NCBI GenBank assembly: GCA_029204225.1
Contig: CM055105.1
Location: forward strand, 14,933,132-14,997,131
Source of the DNA: Diphasiastrum complanatum
Taxonomy: Eukaryota; Streptophyta; Lycopodiopsida; Lycopodiales; Lycopodiaceae
DNA length: 64,000 nucleotides
Direction: 5' to 3'
The position numbers and the translations under genes are program-made. Under the pieces are notes generated by a model. That model did no database searches. It worked only from the letters and a program-made list of their open reading frames with translations, and was not told the DNA's origin. Every line of letters begins with the position of its first letter. The first letter of the stretch is position 1. Shown piece by piece: positions 21,780 through 32,227 of this stretch.

Positions 21780-24110
21780 AAATGAAAAAAAAGCATTTGG
21801 TCAAAAATGAATTTATTGTGAAAGTACTGTACTTTAGGACCATAAATGAATCTACAAAAGATCCACAAGAGTGATTGGATGCTTGCTTAACAATCTATCA
21901 AAAAACTAGATACAAAAAAGTTGATCTAGATTGGCAATTTGACAAACAACAAGCATTAACAATCAAAAGCATTGATCAACATTGAAATCCGAACCCACAC
22001 GTGTGTACTACAAGCTGTAGTACGGCCTTCAACCTGAGAAACAAGTAGAAATTGATTTGGTTTCATTTGGATCACAAAAACTCAATGTACATAGTGAACT
22101 AGCTTGAGATTGCCAATGAGCTCCAAAAATTTTCTATCTTCTCACTATGGAGAGAGAGAATACATAGCAAATTCAACTTTCTTCTTGAAGTTAGGTGGAT
22201 TTCCAGCATGTAATAAGGAAGTTAACTCACTCTCCTTGACCTAAAATGAAACCCTAGTCTATTTCTCAGAGTTATGCTTGGTAGGTAGCTAGTTGGTCAA
22301 ATTTTCACCTTAAACTTAGGTGTAGGTCCTATAAAGTAGGGATGACCACCAAATAGACATGACCAACTCTCTTGACTTGACCTAACCTACATTAGGATGT
22401 GTTTCCCATGTGGCATCATGGCCTCACATGTGTGGGACCCACTTGTATACACAATTTACACTATTCTACATGGTTTTTGATCAAGCTAGATTTGCCAATT
22501 TTTGGCAATTCTTCACATTTATTTCAAAAATTCACATTGATACATTTTGTCAATCTACGTGGCATTTCTTATAAGGTTCTTTTTTGGATTCAAAATTCCT
22601 CTAATGTTATCTTGGGCTACTACTTGTGTTTGGAGTGCAATTGTGTGTGTGTGTGTGTGTGTGTGTGTTTCTTTTTCCACATCTCTTAATGGATCTCCAC
22701 AGGGGAAGTAGAAATTTGAACACATTAGGGAGTTGTAGAAAATAAATCATATTGAGTGATGAGGTATGGGAGCACATTAATAGTATTAGCACCTAATAGT
22801 TCTAGTTTTTTAACCATGTGGGTTACCAACAATTATCAAGCTAATTAGTTGAACTAATTTTTGCATTCAAACAAACAATCAGTTTAGTTCATTAATAGCT
22901 AAATCTTGGCTTGCAAAGTTTTGGGGGACTAACAAACTCCCTTTGTATAAATTCAAATGAAATGCATACTTTTTGCATTAATTCATTAGCTTTCACATGT
23001 TGCACTCTCTTGGTCTATTTCGTATGTTTTGTCAATTGCATGTGTTGTTATTTCTATGCATTTTGTTTGCAGGTCTATGCGATCTTCATTGTGCATAATT
23101 TGATCACTTGAGACAAGAAGTTCATTGGAACTTTTAAAGGACTTTTTTGTTTTTGAAATACTTTAGCATCATCTTTGGAACTTACTAATAGCTTAACTAT
23201 TATGGTGAAGTTCCTAGATAACCTTTCTACTAAACAACCAGATAATTATCAATGTAATTATCTACTCATTACCACTCTAATTATTGTCAATCAAATACTA
23301 GATTTTAATCAAATGGATGGATATTATCCAATCACGTTGACTTGTGTCAAGCTTCAATTATTGACCAATTCTTAAATGCATCTTGCAAAAAGCCTATAAT
23401 AGATTTATGATGCATCATTATCTTGACATTGACTTGCTACTTTTTTTGACAAAAATACCCAGAGAGTTCAACATGCCTTTACAAGCAAAATCAGTAGAGG
23501 AGCCAACTATTTGGCAATCAAATGCTTTTCATTAGGAAAAATATGGGCTCAAAATTGGTCTTTTAAAAAGTTTTGACTTTAGAGAGAGTTTACGTAGAGA
23601 GAGAATGGAAACCGGTAACGTTTGGTTGCCATTTTTTGAGTTTTCGATAATGCCCACATTCAAACTATTGTGGTTTATTAGCTCTAACTTCAGGAATTAA
23701 TTAGTTAAGCATGTTTGTAATAACGAAAGACGAAATTTCTCTACATGTTTCATCTGACTTGAAATCTTGGTATGCTCTTTGCAAAATATGTAGCGAGAGC
23801 ACTATGAGCTCAAATTTTTGTATGACGTTGGAGAATTCTGAACTCGACATAGCCAATACAAAGCCTGAGGTACCGATGATCAATCTTTTGAGACACTATA
23901 GTTTTCAACAATGGAAAAAATTCATTTGCAAGTTGCACTTCCTATGGAATGTTCTCCATTTTAAAAGGAGAATTCAAAAGTTGTAGAAAATGATGTTTCA
24001 TTGATTGAAGATTTGAGAAAAAAGAATCATTAGCATATAGATTTATGGGTAGACGGAACAATCTATCCTGAAGATCCAAGTATCAGTTTATGGGCAGATT
24101 TTAAGTCTAT
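21780..24110. other. Non-coding stretch with a (TG)n repeat
   Basis: No supported gene. (TG)13 lies at 22642-22668. Around 22140-22480 the wording (GGAGAGAGAGAATAC, then AGTTGGTCAAATTTTCACC) resembles the family B LTR regions at 7.9-8.2 and 31.3-31.8 kb, so part of this may be an old solo LTR. ORFs at 22911, 23175 and 23711 are short and AT-rich. Confidence 0.45.
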
Positions 24111-24114
24111 CAGT

Positions 24115-24550
24115 CATCTCCTTAGTATCTGAAGGACATAAAGGATTACTTGGATTCCCTGGATAGATGGCACCGAGAAAATGCCTACAACCACAAGCAA
24201 GGAGCTACGTGAATGGAGGGAGAAAAATGACAAGGCAGTAGCCGTGTTATCATCATCCATCGAGGATAGCCTGACTCTTGACCTGGATACACTCTCTAAA
24301 GCAAAAGAGATGTGGGATACACTACTCACAATATTTCAGACGAAATCATGCAGTCAGATAATGTTGTTCGAAGATCAACTGACAAACCTACAGTGGGATG
24401 GTAAAGACCTCACTTCCTTTATTAGGAGGATGAAGGATCTATTCCTTTCACTACACAATTCTGGAACAGAAAATATAGTATCAGCAGAGAAGCAGCTCAC
24501 TTATCTGTTGAGAGCCTTACCAAGATCCTTCCAGAAACCCTCCTCTCTCT
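24115..24550 (+). pseudogene. Copia family C gag fragment
   Basis: Open from about 24181. It encodes ELREWREKNDKAVAVLSSSI, then AKEMWDTLLTIFQTKSCSQI, FEDQLTNLQWDGKDLTSFI and LTYLLRALPRSFQ: the UBN2-type Copia gag core. It matches closely, block by block, the gag at 54.8-55.1 kb inside the complete element. It begins after the first gag helix and ends at LPRSFQ, followed by a CT-rich stretch. Zinc knuckle and later domains are absent. Confidence 0.85.
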
Positions 24551-24809
24551 CTCCCCCTCACCCACCTATAATGGTTAATATTGTTTTAACCTTTGTTTTG
24601 GAAAATCTAATTATTAATGGGTAATGAAACTTCACAATGCATTTAAAGTTTTGAGAATATTTAAATTAAAAGCTAATTATCAAGTAATGCATGTTACAAT
24701 ATTCTCAAATAACTTCAAGTTGAAAGTTCATAGTTATAGTATTTCACTTTCCATCTCTTTGAAACTTCAAAGTTCATAGACTTAAACTTCAAAGTTGAAG
24801 TTGTCAAAG

Positions 24810-26640
24810 CTTGCAAGATTTTGGCATGCATAATGCACAATTAATATATGCTAATCGACAATTACAGTATGCTTATCAACAATTGCAACTTTATGTGCAA
24901 CAGATTGTGAATGAAAACTTTGCACAGAAAGGCTCTATATTAGAACTAAATACAATAATCACTAGTCTTCGGAGCTCAAACCAAAATATGCTAGAATCAT
25001 TGGAGAAGTTACAATCTGAAAGTTTGAAATTTGTTTCTGATGTAGATCTTATCAAAACAACAATACTGAAAGGGAAAAGACAAAAGGATACCAAAAAGAA
25101 TATTGATGATTTATTAATACACAATGGCAATCAGAAGAAAAGAATTCGAGCTTTCAAGTATGACTGTTATTGAAGTTTGATTACAAATTGTTTATTTGAA
25201 CTTGTTACTTTTTGATATAGTTATATGCATTTATATGATTGAAGATTACTTGTTTTGTGTATTACAGATCATGCTTGGCAGCAAAGGACTATTTGAAAGA
25301 TCGTTCATGTATTGGAAAATCTTTAAGTTAAAAAATCTACAAGGGCATTGATAAAAAATTATCGATTTGAGAAGATGAAAAATGAAATTGCAGGGATGGT
25401 GGTCTTGAGTAAGGTGCAAACTTATTTAGATGCAAATGTAATACAAGGTGCATGTGATCAGGTTGGAGTTAGCAAAAATGCTTATTCCATTTTTTTTAGA
25501 TTGTAGTAAAGATTAAGAAAACTTATCTTCCTTGTCCATAAGTAAGATTAGCAAAAAAGTCAAGGGAATGTTCAAAGTGGTTGGCCAACCATTTCATATC
25601 ACTCTGAAATCATCAAGGGTCAAAAGTTGGAACGGGTGAGTATCACTTTGATGAGCAAAGTATCAAATGATCATACATTTGAGTTCAATAAAAAAATCAT
25701 ATTCGTGGATAGCAACATTCTAGGTACTTTTCTATGACGTGTTAATCACAATTATATGTCTTATAATTTGGATAAGTAACTAACAAAGTACACATTATTT
25801 GCTTTGTTATAGGTGTTGAAAGAAAATCATGAGTTCTATCATGGATAATTTCACGTACAAATTATGGAAAGATCATAAAATAACATATGGAGGGTCAAAA
25901 ACTTACTGTGGAAAATCATGATAGTTTTCAAATTCAATGGCACCTTGCAGGCGATTTGAAAACGTTGAAATGCATGTATAATATTTCTCATGGGGCAACA
26001 TCTAAGCATCCATGTATTTACTACATGAAAGATTGCTATGATATGAATGTGGGACAAACAAACAATGGTCCAACAAGAGAACTAGAATATTCAAATCTGA
26101 AATGTGTTTTGCCGATACCCTTAAAATATGTACACATATGCACATTGCATGCTGAGGTACGTATTATTAAAAAGCTTATTTATCCTCATATTTTATTTGT
26201 TTGGAATACAAGATCAGAGTCTTTGACCAAATTAGCTATCACGAGGTTGGGGGAAATTATTTCAAAAGCAGGACTACATAAAAGAAATGTCACAATTGAG
26301 AAAAGTGATAGACTGTCAGGAAAATCAGAAAATGTTTCTAATAAGCCATCAATTAGGGGTTCTTAAGCAAGAAATTTTTTATCCAATCACACTTGCAAAG
26401 ATTCTAGTGCCAAGTATGAAATTTGGAAAGAAATTGTTTTAGCCACATAGAATTTTGAGAACAAAGGAAGTACACGAATGCAAAAGGCACAAGTGTGGAA
26501 GAATTTTGACACACTCGTAGGTGTTATTGGAAAGGAACACTTATCATCAGAAGATATCAGTTCTATACAAAAGCATTGCACCACATTTGTCAAATCTGTA
26601 CGAGATTGTTGGGAAAAAGATCACGTTACATTATAGAACG
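24810..26640 (+). pseudogene. Decayed gene with a transposase-like motif set (unknown family)
   Basis: The first part (24811-25173) is an open Gln/Asn/Leu-rich frame that should form a coiled coil. A second coding-like piece lies at about 25340-25505 (FEKMKNEIAGMVVLSKVQTY, then GACDQVGVSKNAYSIFF). The best part is 25887-26366 (159 codons): AGDLKTLKCMYNISHGATSK followed by HPCIYY, then YVHICTLHAEVRI and LSGKSENVSNKPSI; after a stop the frame continues to about 26630 (WKNFDTLVGVIGKEHL). From memory, the order 'GD.K.L....G..S..PC.YC ... H....H...R' recalls multi-copy uncharacterised proteins of cnidarians and other eukaryotes that look like transposases: an acidic residue, a zinc pair and a late His. 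The second Cys of the pair is Tyr here. Function is inferred only. It lies 1.1 kb upstream of the H3-Ulp1 gene on the same strand. Confidence 0.45.
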
Positions 26641-27145
26641 AGAGATAGTTTGCTCAAACTCTGAAGCCATTGATGTTTAAGCTTCAACACCTATATCATT
26701 ATCTAGTTCATCTACTTCAATTGGAACATATGCAAAAGCTTCAATTAAGGGAACAAAAGAAGATATAGAAGACAAACGCCATACCTTTGATAAGAAGGCG
26801 ACAACTTCTATTGTGGACATTGCCATATGTATTTATTTTAAAGTACTCGTGTAGATTCGAGTACTTTTTGTCATGTTTGTGCTTAGCAAATGGCTGTGAA
26901 TGTACTAGGTCATGGAATTGAACGAAACTAAAAGTGTCTACATTTATAACAATAGTGATAATTTGAGAAAAATTATCAAAAAGAGCAAGTAATTTCGAAT
27001 GATTCTCATAAATAAGCTTATCGATATCAAAAGGGCCAAAAAAGAGAAAAAAAAATACTCAAATTTGTCAAATGGAATGTCACTAGCTTTAAAAAACTCT
27101 CTAATATTATCTTTTGTAGACCATGAGAAATTGGCCATAGTGACG
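26640..27145. other. Spacer with a 10 bp perfect hairpin
   Basis: Non-coding except for a short minus frame (27138-26944, starting MANFSWSTKDNIREFF) that I do not recognise. AAAGTACTCG (26840-26849) and CGAGTACTTT (26858-26867) form a perfect stem with an 8-base loop, just after the transposase-like gene. Confidence 0.5.
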
Positions 27146-27146
27146 A

Positions 27147-27785
27147 TGATATTGGTTCAGCATGCATGACTGTTCTCGCTCGCGAATCCATGCTAAAGGC
27201 GTGTGTTGATCCGATACTTTGGAGGCGAAAGGGTGGATATCGGTTCAGCCGGCACGATTGTTCCCGCTTGCCCATCCTTGCTAAATGTGTGCATTGATCT
27301 GATTTAAGAGTGAAGACATTATGAAAAAAAGATCACGAAATCTTGATGCGTCAGTGGTTTTCATATTTATAGCCGCCGTACATGTGTCAATATATGAATG
27401 AATATCTGGGACTGTAAACTCCACCCATAATTCTACACCAACACAGTCCATGCCGCAAAGAAATAAATGCTCTATCATTAGAGCCATCTAGAATCATCAT
27501 TACTGACTAGATTATGATTGGATTTTTTGTGATTCCAAAAGCATCTCAAACTTAATAGTCACCGACTTTCGTACCTATTGAAAAAAACTTTTCCTTTGAG
27601 TTGCGTTTGGATTTGACCCCCGGAAATTGGTTCAGCACGCACGTCTTTTACAAAGCGTTCTAAATACCCTCACCCGTGCGTTGATCCACTATCAGGCTAC
27701 ATTATTTTTTTGGTGATATCGGTTCTCCTTTAGTGACAGACTGCTGTTCTTTACACGTGTGTGATGATCCGATACTAGGACAGAG
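27147..27785 (+). repeat. Four diverged ~80 bp repeats leading up to the H3-Ulp1 gene
   Basis: Units near 27150-27225, 27234-27303, 27625-27695 and 27716-27785 share a start 'GATAT.GGTTC' (third copy 'AATTGGTTC') and an end 'GTGTGTTGATCCGATAC' (variants GTGCATTGATCTGAT, GTGCGTTGATCCACTAT, GTGTGATGATCCGATAC). The first two are adjacent, as are the last two, with about 320 bp between the pairs. The last ends right before the ATG at 27787. Two more short copies of the end motif (GCGCGTTGATTCGATAT at 29334 and an inverted form near 29280) lie inside the gene, in its first intron. They may be regulatory repeats or binding sites of an element-encoded protein; this is inference. Confidence 0.6.
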
Positions 27786-27786
27786 A

Positions 27787-28190
27787 ATGGTGAGGACAAA
27801 GCAGATTGCGCAAATTCATTTTGGTGGTGTCCCATTGCATGCAGGCCACCAGGGAAATCCACCACCGCAATGCCCTCTACTACCGCCTCCTAGGCCAAGG
27901 GGCAGATCATGTGATTCGTCATGGTTGAAGGACATTCGGAAACTACAGAAGAGTAATGATATTCTAATTCCTAAAGCTCATATCCAGCGATCAATCAAAT
28001 AGGTCACAATAAGTATGTCGAGAGATGTGAGATGGACAATCACAACAATTGAAGCTCTACACACAGCCTATGAGGATTTCCAAGTAAAAAACTTTTCAGA
28101 TTGTGTTTTTTCAGTTGGTCATGCCAAGCGGGTGACTATTGTGCCCAAGGATTTCACGATTGTGTTCAAGCTACGAGACACATATGACAA
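27787..28190 (+). pseudogene. Histone H3-like module with CENH3-like features
   Basis: From ATG 27787: MVRTKQIAQIHFGG keeps the H3 N-terminus (R2, T3, K4, Q5, A7, G12, G13) but replaces R8, K9, S10 and T11. A Pro-rich tail of nearly canonical length follows, then LKDIRKLQKSNDILIPKAHI (H3 'LREIRRYQKSTELLI'), and QR. After the TAG at 28000 come DVRWTITTIEALHTAYEDF (alpha-2 start) and VGHAKRVTIVPKDF (H3 'AIHAKRVTIMPKDI'). The fold aligns to H3 without a gap from alpha-N to the C-terminal helix. LIP, RWT before alpha-2, A-x-E-D and KDF recall plant CENH3, from memory. The nucleosomal C-terminal IRGERA is replaced by a basic extension (KKKRKQSQPTR, then VSKRRRS) that looks like a nuclear signal. 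Confidence 0.8.
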
Positions 28191-28599
28191 GTTTGCTGAG
28201 TGCTTCCGACCAGCTCCGTCCTTGCCTCCAAAACCAGCAGCTGAAAAGAAAAAGCGGAAGCAATCTCAACCGACCCGACTTGTATTTCGGGTGCAGAGTG
28301 AGCGTGTCTCAAAGAGGAGGAGGTCTCTTGGCACTCCTTAAAAAGCCAGAGATTTTTCACAGATGTCTCCATTCAAGGATATCATGAGAGCAATTTCCTC
28401 TTCTCATAAATCTCCTTCCAAATCTTCTTCTCCTTCTCCTCCTAAATCTCCTAAAGCTTCTTCTCAAGCTCCTCATAAAACTCCTCCTACATTTCCGCCT
28501 ATTACGTCCCCCCTTCCACCATCAAGAGCAGAGTTAGAACAATTTATAAAATTAAAGGTCGACTCGTTTTTTTATGACAATTCAGTTTTGGGTTTTTAG

Positions 28600-29789
28600 T
28601 ATCACTTCCTGCACCCCCTAGACTTACATTTGTAGATTCTCCAAAATATTTACAGTATGACTAATTACTTTCTACACATCTTAAATCTCTAGGTATATTT
28701 TACAATTTTCAAATGCCACGTACCAAAATTAATCATCTCCTTAGCAAATTAGATACAGATGAATTAGAAAATAAAGATAACATGTTAGGAGATAATGTAG
28801 GAGCGTGGGCCATTCAATATTGGTTGGAGGTTTTTCAAACTCCAATTCTTGTAGATGTCGCATTGTTTCCTATGCAATTTATGAGTGCTTTCCACTTCCC
28901 CGATTTTGACACCTTGCACTCTGAGATGATGAAAAACATCAGAGAGGGGACTCCATTGCTCGTGCTCCCGTACATACACAAGTGTATGCTTGTCACATTT
29001 AATAAGTTGATTTTTCATATGAATTGTGATTTTACCTATAGTCTAAAAAACATACTGATTTCTGATTGCAGTGGCCACTGGAGCTTATATGCTTTGTGTT
29101 TATATCTCAATGATGAGGGTGTGTGTGATCCGATTTGTATAAAGATGAACTCTATTACACACACCCACAAAGAAGCGAAGAGCCTTAAGAAGACAATGTT
29201 GGAACTCTTTCCAGTGCCAGGTGCAATAATAGCCTATACAAAGCTTAAAATGTTTGATGCAAAGTTATTTTTTATTTGATATCGATTTGATGCGCGCTTG
29301 TTTCTTTTGTATTTTTCAATTTAATCACATGCGCGTTGATTCGATATATCATATACTTTTTCTACACAAAATTTTGTTTCTAACCTTCATATATATTTGA
29401 ACACTACAATCCTCCCAACAGACTGACTATGTTAGCTGTGGCTGGTATATGATATACAATGCCAAACATTATTTAAATTGGCTTGCACAACGTGATAAGC
29501 TTCCGAAATGGCTTGAGATAATCTATTTATTCACAATCACAATCACATATTCATAATTCTCAATCACTTATTCTTGATTAATACCATGTGCTTGTGTTTT
29601 TGTTTTTTGTAGTTCTCTTGCCCGAAGGTCTCTCCGAAGGAGATAATGCATTTCTGGCATGAGACAATAAAATTTGTTATCAAAGATTCATTTGCAGCTT
29701 CAATTACACATTCTTCACCAAAGTTACTTCCATCTGAAGAAATGGAGATAGAGATCATAGAAAAGAAAGACCCTCAACTTGAACAATGA
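28600..29789 (+). pseudogene. Ulp1/SENP-type cysteine peptidase (C48 family), three exons
   Basis: Exon 1 begins in frame near 28600 (LPAPPRLTFVDSPKYL) and continues 28713-29213. It contains VGAWAIQYWLEVF, the catalytic His in GHWSLYAL (CAC 29076-29078) and CIKMNSITHTHKE, where the family has Asp ('.DS..G.H') but AAC (29148-29150) gives Asn. Exon 2 (29422-29517) starts after CCTCCCAACAG and encodes TDYVSCGWYMIYNAKHYLNW, with the catalytic Cys at TGT 29437. Its donor reads GAG|ATAATC, one base off a GT donor. Exon 3 (29613-29789) follows TTTTTTGTAG and encodes FSCPKVSPKEIMHFWHE to a TGA. All three junctions fit phase 0 if exon 1 ends at CCA|GTGCCA. The family removes SUMO or related modifiers and is often carried by plant MULE and CACTA transposons. 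The Asp-to-Asn change and donor loss suggest inactivity. Confidence 0.78.
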
Positions 29790-29985
29790 TACTCAAGTTG
29801 AGCGGTTCATATATTTTCAAACATGATGTATACAAAAAATTATACGACATAATAGAAAATTATGGTGTTCAAATTCGATAGATGTTTCTATGTCTTTGTA
29901 TTTTATATGCTCTTCTTGCCTTGCTCTTACCTGCACATGAGAAACTGTTTAAATTCAATTATTTTGTAAGTAGAAGATATCTACC
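29790..29985. other. Short spacer
   Basis: Non-coding, between the Ulp1 stop and the convergent minus-strand frame at 29989. Confidence 0.5.
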
Positions 29986-29988
29986 CAC

Positions 29989-30386
29989 TCAGTCATTTTT
30001 ATCAGAAATATATGTGTGAGCATTAAAAAAAATTCCTGACTCTAAAAGGAATTTTGGAAAACGACCTTTATATTGCAAATTATTGATATCAGAATGTATG
30101 ACATCAATTATTCTTGCAATACATTGAACTACTTGCCATTCAATGAAATTTGATGATATAAATCTGCAAAACCAACACAAATATCGTGGAAAAAATTTAA
30201 GATAAAGAAAATACTAATACTAAGGAAATCTAATCTGAATATGTACATACTAATCATATACTTACAATTGCATTTTATTCTATCATCTGGATTCGAATCC
30301 TGACTGTTGAGCACTCTGTGAAGATAAGCATCCTTAACTAAAACTTTCACGATAAATTGACCGACAACTGATACTTTGAAATCCAT
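29989..30386 (-). pseudogene. Unrecognised two-exon-like coding remnant
   Basis: On the minus strand, ATG 30386 opens MDFKVSVVGQFIVKVLVKDA, then HRVLNSQDSNPDDRIKCN, ending at a strong donor consensus (AATT|GTAAGT near 30262). After an AT-rich gap, an acceptor TTTTGCAG (about 30160) precedes a 60-codon open frame with SSNFIEWQVVQCIARIIDVI and YKGRFPKFLLESGIFF, closed at 29989. The simple splice puts the second part in another frame, so the gene is either damaged or spliced differently. I do not recognise the family. It is convergent with the H3-Ulp1 gene and could belong to the same cassette. Confidence 0.4.
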
Positions 30387-30409
30387 TATCCTTCCTTTCC
30401 AAGAGCTTC

Positions 30410-31850
30410 TATATACGTTATCCGAGAATTAGAAGATACTCCATCCTTACCTTCCAAATAGAATAATTGGAGGTAGATAATCTCTCACTTGATTCCAATA
30501 GGAAGGAACCCATGGAAGCCATAAAAAATATAATTGACTTCAAAGAGTTGTTTCTCTCTCAATAATGGATCCAATAAAGGTATGCTACCAACTCCAAGAT
30601 GAGATCTTGCAACTAGGTGTGAAATCAATCTCACTAGCTCTACCAATCTCTCTCAAACTAGATCAAAATCTCACTCAAGTATGAAGTATGGACAAAGTTT
30701 GGGTCAACACTTTTCAAGCACGTGAAAAGCACTCAAAAAGTCCACAAATCACTCAAATACAATTGGATTGCATGAAACAATGTGACTAGGACCTCAAAAA
30801 ATTGTCTAGATCTCAAATAGACTAGATTGGCAAGCTTTTTCTTGAATTTTTGGATCAAACAAGCAAGATAGAGATCAAACAAAATGTGTCCAACCAGGTT
30901 GGGTGCCCTACCCACCTTGATTCAATTGGCTATAACTTTTGATTGGAAGATCCAATTGATATGGAACCAGTCGCTACACAATCTTGACTCTACTAGCTTT
31001 CTAGCAAGCTATCTAGCATGGATTTTGGATCTAAATTGGAAGAGAACCATCCTTCACACAGTTTTGAGCACTAAGATCCGTACAATACCAGATCAAGTCC
31101 AATTAATATGATAGTGAACCTTTTTGATCCAAAAATCTCAAAGATAGTAAGGGAGATGCAATCTACATTCTCTAGATCTTGATTTCAAGGCAAATTTTCA
31201 CACATAACTTGATAGATGTATGGATATCTTAGGTAGGCTCTGATACCATGCTGAATTTCACACGTGTGTGATAATGATCTCCTAAGACTTGGTGATTGCA
31301 CAAAGATCAAACATAGATTGATAACTAAGATCTATCTAAAAAAACTAAGGCAAGAGCAATTGATTGCATGCATATATCAATCAAACAAGTACATACACGT
31401 GTGGAGGCTTGGACTTGAAAAAAATAAGTATGAAAAGTCCTTGCTCTCGGGTAGAGAGAGAATCCAACTATCAAGCCTCGGGTAGAGAGAGGGAGAAAAA
31501 AATCCAATATGACTCAAAAATGTAAAAATCTCATTAACTCTCAAAAATTCAAGTACATAATGAACCTATCCATCCTTCTGATAGGAACTTGTGGTAGAGG
31601 ATGCTCAAATCTTATTGGGCCCCCATTTCTCCTCCTCTAAATGTGATTGGATGAGTGACTTAAGACTCCTCTAATTTGATTGGACTATCTTAATGAAAAT
31701 CTCTCTTTTGATTGGTCTCTTGACCTCATGCCAATACTTAGGAATTGGTCACTCATCAAATCTAATTAGGAGACTTGTAGCAAGCCTGACTAGCTCGAGC
31801 CACGTCACAAATCACTTTGGGCCTAATCATGGAAACACAAGTGTATTTGC
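30410..31850 (-). mobile_element. Copia family B 5' end: LTR, primer-binding site, gag start
   Basis: Reading the minus strand: LTR-like sequence from about 31850 to 31255 (ends GTGTGAAATTCA), then a primer-binding site (TGGTATCAGAGC at 31248-31237). After ~750 bp of leader comes a gag start at about 30490 (TSNYSIWKVRMEYL) that matches the family B gag at 10.7 kb. Similarity stops near 30410, so the rest is deleted. The LTR carries CTCGGGTAGAGAGAG twice (about 31445-31490), a motif shared with the LTR at 7.9-8.2 kb. Confidence 0.78.
31237..31248 (-). promoter_or_regulatory. Primer-binding site (tRNA-iMet) of Copia family B
   Basis: GCTCTGATACCA on the plus strand is the exact reverse complement of TGGTATCAGAGC. 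It fixes the orientation of the element and the LTR edge at about 31255. Confidence 0.88.
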
Positions 31851-32225
31851 TTGAGTTGCCTCCTAAGCCAAAGATGGCCCTATCACTAACGTACACATAG
31901 ATGGTAACAAACAAATTTGCAATACCCCTAAAATCAACATAGATGACTTTTTTTCATTTTTCACATTTTCAACACTGGAAATACACACTATTGCTTCACA
32001 TGCATACATGCAATCAGAACATTTCAAAAAATTTGCAAATTTTACTCTAAACATTGCCATAACTTTTGCTACACGACACTAAATTGGTCGTTGTAAAGCA
32101 CAGCAAAGAGGGAGAGTGGGTTAGCAAGATGATTTCCATGTCACCCCCACCACCTGGACTTCACACATGCGAGCAATAAATGATAAGAAAAACCAGTAGG
32201 AGGGCGCACTTTCTCAAGGAGATTT
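31850..32225. other. Non-coding spacer
   Basis: No ORF or repeat recognised. It probably includes the leader of the family A gag that starts near 32230. Confidence 0.4.
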
Positions 32226-32227
32226 CA

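Larger units (their letters stand above)
27787..29789 (+). pseudogene. Histone H3/CENH3-like fold joined to a Ulp1-type peptidase
   Basis: The locus reads as one gene: H3 module (27787-28190), basic and Pro/Ser-rich linker (28190-28595), Ulp1 (C48) peptidase (28600-29789) with two probable introns. The H3 module and linker share one frame, interrupted only by TAG 28000-28002 and TAA 28339-28341. One frame change in the T-rich stretch 28576-28596 moves to the peptidase frame, which has one TAA at 28662-28664. So three stops and one frameshift separate the two ends, too few for random association: co-linearity in one frame over about 800 bp is the main evidence for a fusion. Each stop is one C-to-T change from a sense codon. 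Two stand-alone genes next to each other remain possible. The locus is probably dead, or spliced in a way I cannot see. Confidence 0.6.

Noticed and set aside
26840-26867. Intrinsic terminator-like hairpin with T run
   Set aside because: Rho-independent terminators are not expected in plant nuclear DNA; kept only as a hairpin note.
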